A stretch of 64,000 nucleotides of DNA from Geobacter sp. OR-1 (GTDB lineage Bacteria > Desulfobacterota > Desulfuromonadia > Geobacterales > DSM-12255), in assembly GCF_000813145.1 (NCBI RefSeq), contig NZ_BAZF01000001.1, positions 310,001-374,000 of the forward strand, written 5' to 3'. The position numbers and the translations under genes are program-made. Under the pieces are notes generated by a model. It saw only the letters and a list, made by a program, of their open reading frames with translations, was not told where the DNA came from and made no database searches. This document shows, one piece after another, positions 1 through 9,000 of this stretch; the first letter of the stretch is position 1, and each line of letters starts with the position of its first letter.

Positions 1-3000
1 TTATGGTGAACAGCGCCTTGTACGGGCTTATGGACTCCCCGACCAGTGCAGCGGGGGCGTACGGGCTGGTCAATGTGCAATACTCCGGGCCGATTGCCGA
101 GTCACCGGCAGCGTTGATCGCGGCAACGGCATAACAGTAGCTGGTGTTGGCGCTAAGTCCGGTATCGTCACTGTCGTAAATCTGTGCGGACGACGCCGCG
201 CAGTTTATTGTCGGGTAGGCGGATCCGCAATAAGACTCGGCGTAAGGAACACTCACCGTTGCGGTCAGGTTCTGCGTCCCTCCGGTCCCGCCATCTTTAC
301 GGTAGACCTTGTATCCGGTCGCGCCTTTCATGGTGCGGATACCTACGGTAATCCGGCTGTCGGAACGGGTGATCAGCAGCGGCACACCGGGAGCTGCTGG
401 TATTGTGGTTACTGTTTCCGGCTCCGAAGGAACGGAATCGCCACCGGAGTTTACCCCTTTGACCCGGTACCAGTATTTGGTGCCGGCAGCAAGGCCGGAA
501 TCGTTGTAGGTCAGCACATTCTGGTTAGTAGCGACGGTCCAGGTCGAATTATCGGTGGACCGCTCCAGTTTGTATGAGGTTGCGGAAGCCACGCTCTCCC
601 ATGTTACGGTCAACTGGTTCTGCCCGACATTGCTGATCACCGGTTTGGCCGGCGCCAGCGGCACAGTGGAGATGTTGGCAACGACCGCATCGCCCGATTC
701 CTGGTACTTGCCGACTGACTCTACTTTCACTTGATACGGGGTACCGGATGACAGCCCCGACAGGGTGTACGGATATGGGTTCGGATTCCAGGCATACGCA
801 ATAGCGAGCGGTGTGCTCCAGTCTGTGTCGGATGACCGCTTATAATACAGTTTGTAACTGTAGGCCGGATCCACACGATACCAGTTGATCGTTATCGACG
901 CGGACGTTGCCGAAGTCGAGGAAATGGTCGGCGGACTCGGCACTGTCTGGATATATCCGGCTGTCGGACTCGCAACCTGCGAATCGATCATGGTGCCGTT
1001 GTAGTTCATCCGGACGAAACCGGTCAATCCTGCCCCCCTGCTGGTGTTGTAGGTATAGCTGCACAAGGCGCCCGATGCGCAGCCGGTGACACTGCCCACC
1101 TTCGAGGAAGCGCCCCAGGCGCTGTATGACTCCGGCTTGCCCCCGGAACCATAATTGTAGGAGCTCAGATACACGTCAAAATCAGTGGCCGAATAGTTGG
1201 TGTTCACCCACTCCAGTTTCACCGAGGTCGAGGTCGGAGCGGTCATGGTCAACTGCGGTGGCGAAGGGGGCGCCTGGGCAGTCTTGCAGATCTCGTTGGA
1301 ATAGGCGTCCGCCGGCCCCCCTGCCGAGGTATAGGCGCGAATACGGTAACAGTACTCGGTGCCGTCGGTAACCGTGGCATCGATCCAGTTCAGGGTGTCG
1401 GCAGCAATTGCCGATTTGACCGTGGTCCAGGTACCGCCTGCAGGCCGGCGCTGGACATCGAAATTTTCTTCGGTGGTGTTGGTCCAAACCGGCTTCAGCT
1501 GGCCGGAACCCGGAATCTCCACATTGGACAATGTTACGGACATCGGTTTGAACAAGAGGATTCCGTTGCTGTTAACCGATGCCCCGCCGGCGCTCTGGGT
1601 GCGGACAACGATGTACCACCCCCGGTAAGCAATATTGCTTGATGTGGAACCGGTCGTTGTGACGATATTGGTGCCGACCGCGGTAGACTCTTCGATGGCG
1701 GTGCAATTCCCGGCCGGGTTGGCAAGCATAGTCGCCACGGAACCGGGACAGCTCTTTGCGACTGCGGTATACCCGGTATTGCCGGCTACCTGGGTCCAGG
1801 TGGCAGAGTAGGAGGTGTCGGAAATGACGGTGGCGTTCTGCAGTGTCGGCGGATCAAGCAGGGTGTTTACGGTCCGGCCCGGGCTGGGGGTTACGGTTTC
1901 AACGCCGTTATACCGGGAATAGATACGGTATTCGTAGGCCGTGTTGGCAACGAGGCCGGTACTGTCGGTGTATGAGCTGGAGCCGGTGGTAGTGACGGTT
2001 GCCCAGCTGCCGCCGGCAAGCCGGCGCTCGATCCGGTAGTCGGTTACCGATGAGCCGCTGGGAGCATACCATTGGATATTGATACTGGATGAGCTGGTTC
2101 CTGCCGCGTAATACCAGGTCGTAACCGGGTTCGGCGCCGTGTATCCAGGCGCGGAATTGGTCGAGGGCTGGGAGAGCCCGGACACGTTCCGCACGCTCAA
2201 ACGATAGTAGTACGCGGTCGATGTCGAGAGACCGGTATCGTCATAACTGGTCTCATTGGCAGCAGGAGAGGCGATGACGGCATAAGTGCCGCTGGTCCCG
2301 GTCTTGCGCTCCAGTTGATATCCGGTATTCCCGGCAACGTTTGTCCAGGTGATTCTGAGCGAGTTCACCGAAGAGGTCGGATTGGTCGGAACCGGTGCTG
2401 CCGGAGGCGCATAAACGGTCGGGGCGCAAACCTCGGCTGTATGGCGGGTGGTAACCGTTCCTTTTTCCGCATAAAGACGCCAACAGTAGGTTGTGTTTGG
2501 GAGCAGGCCGGTATCGGTGAACGTCACGGCATCGGCGGAAAGCTGCCCGTTGGTCAACCCGGCAGGGCTGACCCAGATCCCGGAATCCTTTACGCTGCGG
2601 CTGAGATATGGGGTGGTGCCGGCAGTGACATTGGTCCAGCCAAGGGTGACCTTGGTGTAATCGCTCTGAGGAGTTGCGCTCAGTCCGGTCGGCATGATGA
2701 CGAGATTGTTGACGATCCTGAGCGCCAGCATATCCTTGTCCCCGGCTGCCGAGGTGGTGTATCCGGCGATGAACCCTTCGCCGAACTGGTTGGTGGCCAG
2801 CGATGCGGCATGGTCTTCTTTTCCGGCTGTGCCGTTATAAGCGAACGCCTCGGCGTAACTTCCGGATTCAGTGTAGATTGCGGCCACGATATCGGCATTG
2901 GCGCCAGTGCCGCTGTCACCGCTCATGTATATGTAGCCTGACGGGTCTATTGAGAGCCCGGTCAGGGTCTCGGACGTTCCGGAACGGCGCAGCGTCCTGT

Positions 3001-6000
3001 CCCACAAGGGATCGCCTGCGGTATCGAACCTGAGCAGCGCCAAATCGCTATCTCCGGCAGTGACAAAAACCTCGCCGCCGACCACGATCTGGTTGGCATA
3101 GCTGTCATAACTGATTTTTCTTGCCGCGGAATTCCCGGTTGGGGTCCCGGATGGGTATTTCCGTGTCCAGAGAAGGCTGGACGAGCCGGCAGCTGCACTC
3201 CCCTGAAACTTGGCGACCGTCATGACCGTAAACCCGGTGGCGGCATCGGTAGTGTAACCGGCGACATAGAGATCACCGCTGCTGTCCAGGGCCATGGCAA
3301 AAGGCTTGTCATCGCCCGAACCACCCAATGTCTCCAGCCAGACCTTATTCCCGGTTGTCCCGTCATGCTTGCTGACAAACCAATTGTTGTTGCCTCCGGA
3401 ACCCTGCAGCCATCCGGCCACAAAGACATCGCCAGCCGCATTCATGACGGTTGCGGTCGGATTAGGGGTGCCGGTAAAAGGCGTATTGTCGCTGAACTGG
3501 TACGCACTGCTGCTTTCCACGGTGAAATCCGTGTGCGGCGCGGCAGGATCGGTTGTAGGGGAAAGCTTCCGGACATAATAATTTATCTGTGTCAGGTCCG
3601 CGTTCCCATGCCCGACGATGGCGACGCTGTACGGTGAAACAGGTTGTACCGCAACGGCATCGGCATGGTCGGCAAGATTGCCCGAACCGTTCAGCTGGTT
3701 GGTCCAGAGGGGCACTGCCTGGCCGTAACCGTCAACAGCGGGAGAATACGCATATTTGTGCCCCCATATTGATGGAATGTTACCCACGCCTGAAACACCC
3801 TGGCTTGACGTGCCGACAATGACCGTCTCCCGGTTGGCGTCAACAACCATTGCCACTGCCGTATCATGTTCATCGTACCCGCCATCCAGCTTGTCGGACC
3901 AGGAAACAGTCGAAAAATCCCTGGTGGTCTTAAAGGTGTAGAAATCGTAGGAAGGCTGGCCGCTGGTGTTCAGATCGGCATAGATCGAGCCGAAAAACAC
4001 CGGATTACCGCCACTGTAGCAGGCGGCACTGATCAGGGTGTCGTCTCCACCCTGCGGATCGGTATAGCTGTAACTCCCCGAGGTCGGCGAAAAAGTGATG
4101 ACGCCCCGGGTTATGGCGTTGGCCACATTGGAGAAATCACCGACAGTTACCCCCTGGTACGATGCCACCTTGAAGTAATAATCGGTGTCAGAGGTCAGTC
4201 CGGTGGCGGTCCAATTTACGGTGCCGGTCTGGGAAGGGGTGCTGGACGGGATGTCCCAGGCTGCCGCATCATTGCACCAGTTGCCGTTCTCGCCGATCTT
4301 CCAGTAAACCTTGAACCCGGTTTCGCTCTCGGTGTTGTCTTCAAAAGAGAGTTTTACCGAGGTATTGCTGTCCGCCTGCGCAGCCAGGGCGGTCGGCGGG
4401 TCCATGGTTCCCCGGTCGAGGCGGAGCAGAGCGAAATCGATATTGTCCTGGTCGAAGATATAGTATTGATCGCCTACCGCCACGGTTTTGGGAAACGCCT
4501 GGGCAGAGTCGAGGGTCAGCAGAGTGAGGCCGTTCGATTTTATCGGCCTGAAGAGGCCGTTGTTTTCGGTGTTCTGTCCAGAAACGAGGTAAAGATAGTA
4601 GCCGGCCCACACGTTTGAGCCCCACGCCTTGCCGCTGTTCTCCAGGGTCACGGTGCTTCCGCCGGTGGCGGTAAGTATACCGCCGTCAAGCGGTTGCGTC
4701 TGGTCGGTCCAGGCCGGGACCACGACCGCCCCACCCTGCATGCCGACTCCTACCGGAACGGAACTCTTGCCGGACAGGCCGTCCCACTCCTTTTGCCAGA
4801 GCAACCGGCCGTTGTTGCGCCCGTATTTCAGGACCACGATCTTTTTCACTCCGGAATAATCCCGCCAACCGGCCACATACACTCCTCCCGTGGGGTTGGC
4901 AGAGCTGTCCACCGTCAGGGCGACAGCTCCGGATATGTTGGTTGATCCGGGATCGAAAGTGGCGCTCCAGACCGTATCGGGCAAGGATGTCCCGTTGTTG
5001 TGATATTTGACCAGAAACAGCTTTGAGAACGCGGGGAGCGGTCCGGCATAACCGGAAACATAGACGTCGCCGGCCTGATCGACAACCAGCGCGCTCGGCT
5101 GGTCGTCAAAGCCGGCATCGTGTGTGGCTTCCCATACCGGGGTTGAAGATCCGGGAGCAAGCTCTGCGGTGTAAATATCTCCGCCGCGGATATTTGCCAG
5201 CATACCGGTCACGGCGATGTTGCCGGAAGGGGTGAAGGCCAGGGCCAGACCGCTGTCGTCCAACGAACCGGTTCCACCCTTTCTCCAGTTTCGCTGCTGG
5301 CTGCCGGCGGCATCCCAGAGCACGGTCACCAGGTCGAGATCGGTACCGTTCGACGATTCCCCGGTAAGCGCAATCCTGGTGCCGTCGGCAGATACTGCTA
5401 CGGCATAGGCGCGATCCGCCCCGCTTGCGCCATAGGAATCGGACCAAAGCGGCGGGTTGTCGCCGCTAACGTTATTATCAAAGGCAAGAAGCAGATAATC
5501 GTCGTCGCCGTTGCCGCTGCGGGTAAATCCGGCCACGTAAACGCGGTCGAGAACCGGATCATAGGCAATGGCCAGCGGATGGTCAGCGCCGCCGGTAACG
5601 CCGGAGGACCAGGTATTACTCCAGACAACCGTTGGGGCTTGCGTGCCGTTATCGTGGTATCGGGTCACGTATACTGACGGCTTTCCCGAAACAACGACAC
5701 TGGCAACCATGATCGAATCCCGGTTCTTGTCCATTGCCAGGGCGACGCCACGTTCGATCCCGGAGGAGGGATCGTAAGTGGCCCGCCACACCGGTGTCCC
5801 AGAGGCATCGTATTTGACTGTGTAGGCGCTGTCATTGACATCGCCGGCCAGGTTCTGATAGCCGGTTACCACCACGGCGCTGCTGAGAGGGGAGAAAACA
5901 GCGGCGCGCGCTTCCTGTTTTCTCGCGACCTGGTCAATCTTCGGAAACCCGGATAGCGCATCCCCACCGCCGGCAAGAGCAATCGACTCGGTGAGCGTCA

Positions 6001-6052
6001 CGATGGCAAAAGCGGCAAACAATTTCAGGCAATTTCTCATTATCGAGTTCAT
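1..6052 (-). CDS. Giant secreted beta-propeller (SBBP-like) and fibronectin type III repeat protein, C terminus outside window
   Basis: An uninterrupted frame of 2017 codons runs leftward off the window edge, so the C terminus is missing. AGGA eight bases before the ATG at 6052 favours this start over the in-frame ATG at 6040. A hydrophobic signal peptide (residues 5-25) is followed by two blocks (about 35-545 and 660-1110) of repeated units like VYVAGFT..DDYLLLAFD and GDVYVSGY..LVKYHNNG, the pattern of SBBP-type beta-propeller repeats. One FN3-like module separates the blocks (about 550-655), and about ten more follow from residue 1119, with recurring ITWTNVAGNTGYQLER and TAYYYRL elements. 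The start lies 16 bases after the stop of the 36-heme cytochrome, so the two are probably one transcript. Location outside the cytoplasm is inferred from the signal peptide and repeats; the ligand is unknown. Such proteins may bind carbohydrate, mineral or partner proteins, but nothing here decides which. Confidence 0.85.
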   Translation of the reverse strand, partial: MNSIMRNCLKLFAAFAIVTLTESIALAGGGDALSGFPKIDQVARKQEARAAVFSPLSSAVVVTGYQNLAGDVNDSAYTVKYDASGTPVWRATYDPSSGIERGVALAMDKNRDSIMVASVVVSGKPSVYVTRYHDNGTQAPTVVWSNTWSSGVTGGADHPLAIAYDPVLDRVYVAGFTRSGNGDDDYLLLAFDNNVSGDNPPLWSDSYGASGADRAYAVAVSADGTRIALTGESSNGTDLDLVTVLWDAAGSQQRNWRKGGTGSLDDSGLALAFTPSGNIAVTGMLANIRGGDIYTAELAPGSSTPVWEATHDAGFDDQPSALVVDQAGDVYVSGYAGPLPAFSKLFLVKYHNNGTSLPDTVWSATFDPGSTNISGAVALTVDSSANPTGGVYVAGWRDYSGVKKIVVLKYGRNNGRLLWQKEWDGLSGKSSVPVGVGMQGGAVVVPAWTDQTQPLDGGILTATGGSTVTLENSGKAWGSNVWAGYYLYLVSGQNTENNGLFRPIKSNGLTLLTLDSAQAFPKTVAVGDQYYIFDQDNIDFALLRLDRGTMDPPTALAAQADSNTSVKLSFEDNTESETGFKVYWKIGENGNWCNDAAAWDIPSSTPSQTGTVNWTATGLTSDTDYYFKVASYQGVTVGDFSNVANAITRGVITFSPTSGSYSYTDPQGGDDTLISAACYSGGNPVFFGSIYADLNTSGQPSYDFYTFKTTRDFSTVSWSDKLDGGYDEHDTAVAMVVDANRETVIVGTSSQGVSGVGNIPSIWGHKYAYSPAVDGYGQAVPLWTNQLNGSGNLADHADAVAVQPVSPYSVAIVGHGNADLTQINYYVRKLSPTTDPAAPHTDFTVESSSAYQFSDNTPFTGTPNPTATVMNAAGDVFVAGWLQGSGGNNNWFVSKHDGTTGNKVWLETLGGSGDDKPFAMALDSSGDLYVAGYTTDAATGFTVMTVAKFQGSAAAGSSSLLWTRKYPSGTPTGNSAARKISYDSYANQIVVGGEVFVTAGDSDLALLRFDTAGDPLWDRTLRRSGTSETLTGLSIDPSGYIYMSGDSGTGANADIVAAIYTESGSYAEAFAYNGTAGKEDHAASLATNQFGEGFIAGYTTSAAGDKDMLALRIVNNLVIMPTGLSATPQSDYTKVTLGWTNVTAGTTPYLSRSVKDSGIWVSPAGLTNGQLSADAVTFTDTGLLPNTTYCWRLYAEKGTVTTRHTAEVCAPTVYAPPAAPVPTNPTSSVNSLRITWTNVAGNTGYQLERKTGTSGTYAVIASPAANETSYDDTGLSTSTAYYYRLSVRNVSGLSQPSTNSAPGYTAPNPVTTWYYAAGTSSSSINIQWYAPSGSSVTDYRIERRLAGGSWATVTTTGSSSYTDSTGLVANTAYEYRIYSRYNGVETVTPSPGRTVNTLLDPPTLQNATVISDTSYSATWTQVAGNTGYTAVAKSCPGSVATMLANPAGNCTAIEESTAVGTNIVTTTGSTSSNIAYRGWYIVVRTQSAGGASVNSNGILLFKPMSVTLSNVEIPGSGQLKPVWTNTTEENFDVQRRPAGGTWTTVKSAIAADTLNWIDATVTDGTEYCYRIRAYTSAGGPADAYSNEICKTAQAPPSPPQLTMTAPTSTSVKLEWVNTNYSATDFDVYLSSYNYGSGGKPESYSAWGASSKVGSVTGCASGALCSYTYNTSRGAGLTGFVRMNYNGTMIDSQVASPTAGYIQTVPSPPTISSTSATSASITINWYRVDPAYSYKLYYKRSSDTDWSTPLAIAYAWNPNPYPYTLSGLSSGTPYQVKVESVGKYQESGDAVVANISTVPLAPAKPVISNVGQNQLTVTWESVASATSYKLERSTDNSTWTVATNQNVLTYNDSGLAAGTKYWYRVKGVNSGGDSVPSEPETVTTIPAAPGVPLLITRSDSRITVGIRTMKGATGYKVYRKDGGTGGTQNLTATVSVPYAESYCGSAYPTINCAASSAQIYDSDDTGLSANTSYCYAVAAINAAGDSAIGPEYCTLTSPYAPAALVGESISPYKALFTI

Positions 6053-6068
6053 TTCAATTATCCTAGTT

Positions 6069-9000
6069 TCAGTAATAACTGTTGCTATGCGACGGAATTG
6101 AACTGTTCGGGCTGTTCGGGTCGTTCCATGGCGTTACCTGGTTCCAGAAGTTTTCCTGCGGCCATTGGCCATTGACTGACGGCATCGTGTAGTCGGACGG
6201 ATAATCCGGAGAAATTGTCAGGCCGGAACGCCGCAGATGGCACTGGGTCAACGCCTCATACTTGTACCGGTCAGCCTTGTAGGCAGCATCATTGATACTG
6301 GTGGTATCCGTGCCGGTCGGACTCTTGATGATACTGCCGATGGGGAAGCCCCAATGCCCGCCGCCGGAATTGGCATAGTTGTAAACGTAGCCGCCGGGGA
6401 ACGTGTCGGCAGCTGATGCCTTGCCGCCGGAGGCGACCCGGCCGCGGTGCTGGTAATCGAGGCAGTTGGTGACCATCAGCCTCGGCAAGGCCGAAGAGTG
6501 CGGCTGGTGACACTTGGAGCAGGTAAATGAATGCTCGTTGTTTGCCCCCCACCCTTTGACGGTCTTATGCACCCGCTCCCGCGATTTCCAATCCGGGTTT
6601 GGATTGGCGGTATTGGTCAGTTTGTTCTGCTGATGGCAGCGCGTACAGAGCCCAGCAAACTGCTTGTCGCTCTCCGCAATCCTGTTGAAGGTGTTGTACG
6701 GAGTGGTATTGGCAAAGGTATTCCGGTCGGTATTCCAGCCGATCGGAACCGGTACGGAAGGCTTGCGATAATACCAGCCGGTGTACGACGCGTTGCCGCC
6801 CCAGCGATACGGAGCAATGGCAGTACCGCCGCTGGCGGTTACCGGAGGCGCATCCTCCTTGTACGGGCTGGTCATCCAGGTCCCCTTGAGCAACGGCACG
6901 GCATAAGCCATCTGGTCGCCCAGGGTCGGTGATACACCGTGCGGATCATGACACGGGGTACATAGGCCGTTGATCCGCTCGTGCGAAGAGTAATTCAGCA
7001 TTGCGGAAGCCGAGAAATGGGTGCCCGCCACAGTGGTCTTGCGGAACGGGAAGCGGGTGTACCGCCCCTTGGTCCCGCCGCCGAACCTCGGACTGTCGTC
7101 ATAACCCATGATCGGCTGGGTGGCGCCGAAGGTGGACTGGTAACCCCAGGGTTTGGAGGTCGAACCGTTCTGGGTTTCGTGGCAGTCGAAACATTGGCCG
7201 GCGCCGGCAGCATAAGCGTTTTTGCCCGATATGTTGGGCTGGGCCATATAGGTTACGCCATAGCCCCCCTTGTCCTTCTGGGTTTCCTTGAGGTTGGCGC
7301 CGTTCCTGGTGTTGTTGAAGGTCAGGTAACTTGATGTCGTGCCGTTGACCTTGGAACCGTGGGAGTTGTGGCAATCGTAGCACTGGACACTGATCGCGCT
7401 GGCTCTCGTGTTCGGCGACACGGCGTCGTAACCGTCGGCAGCATTCCACCCACCCTGGTTCATGGCAGCATTGCCGTGAGCCGAGAATGCCTTGGTTACA
7501 TTGTCCTTCTTGTTGGCATTCGTCCAGGTGGAGGAGTTCACCTTGCCCCAAGTGGCTGTTCCCAGCTGTGAATAGCGGCTGGCGATGGACTGCCCGTCCC
7601 AGGCGTACTGGCGCGGGGTCCGGCAGTCTCCAAACGGCGAAGTATCGTTGTTCTGGTCGGAATGGCAGGAGAGGCAATGGTTGTTGAGTTTGCCGATCTC
7701 AATCCGTTCGCTGACCGTATTGATCCTGTTGGCCAGGAACTGTACCGCCGACGTGGTGCTGTAGAAGGTCGGACGAACGCCCGGCTGCCAGACGACCAGA
7801 TCGACCTTGGCATTCTTGACCCCTGAATAGCTGTTGAAGTTGAATCCTTCATGTTTCGACGGATCGATGGTTCCGAACGGCGTGGCCTCCCAGTGACAGG
7901 CGTAGCAGTGCCTGCCGGTGAGGGTTGGGCCTTGGACATGATGGGAGTTGCTGTTGAACTGGCCGACGACATCGGCCCGATTACCGATGATGCCGGAATG
8001 GCACTTGACGCAGATGACCGAAAGGCCGAAGGCAACATGCTTGGGCACCGGTTTCGCATTGGTGTGGCAGCTGTTGCAGCTCTGCGAGTCGGCATGGGCA
8101 TCGGCAAAACGGTGCATATGGCAGTTGGTGCAAACCTTGTTGCTGTTGTGGCCGTCACTGAAGTTGCTCAGGTAATGCTTGGAATCCGCCCCGTGGCAGA
8201 CATTGCAGATCTTGTTGGGAGCGCCGGCATAGTCGGTGCCGGTTGACTTGCTGGTAAAAGAGACCGGCGACCTGCTCACAGGCACGCCGAACTTGCCGTC
8301 AGTGGCAGTGGCCACCTGGTCCTGGATCATGAAGATGTTCGAGTCGCCGTGCGGGTCGTGGCAATCCCAGCAGAATTTCCCACCCTTCCAGGTCCCCGTG
8401 TATTTGCCTTGGGCATTCTTTGTCCAGCCTCCCGACTTGATGAACGCTCCGTAATGCTTCTTGCCGAAATGGGCTGCCGATGCCCTGGCCTTTTTCGGCT
8501 TGACAAAACCGGTGCCCGGATCGAACCCGAGCGAATATTTCGTTGAATTGCTCCCATGGCAGAAGGTGCACTGCCCGCCGGCATCGTCGTCATGGCACTG
8601 GAGGCATACCCCCATCATGACATACTGGTTCTTGATATCGTTCTTCTGCTCGACGGTCCAGATTCCGGCCCCGGTAGAATGGCCTTTGTGACCGCCGGAG
8701 GCAAAGGTGCCGTCATCGGAGTCATGGCAGGCAGCCATCGTACAACCGGTCGTATAGGTATGGGAAGTCCAGTCGGTCCGGCTGCCGCCGGTCCGGAGCT
8801 TGATCACGATCCCGCCCGAGGTTGCCTGCGGAGCCAGGCTGGTTTGACCTACGTGACAGTTGAGGCATTCATAGTCCTGATGCTGCATGTGGCAGTAGAC
8901 GCACTCCTTGTCGAATCTCTGTTCGTACTGCAGGTGCTTTCGCAGCCGGAACGGGTTGTCCGTGTTTCCGTGGAGCACGGTATTATCGTGGCAATACCAG

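Noticed and set aside
3866-4618. 250-codon plus-strand frame opposite the beta-propeller/FN3 gene
   Set aside because: The minus strand frame is continuous with repeat domains through this whole stretch; this is its shadow.
6380-6500. CLDYQH and QCHLRR near the cytochrome C terminus as extra heme sites
   Set aside because: Neither matches CXXCH or CX4CH. They may be conserved structural elements, so I did not count them.
7538-8158. 206-codon minus-strand frame rich in Arg, Thr, Ser and Pro
   Set aside because: It overlaps the cytochrome in another frame and has low-complexity content only.
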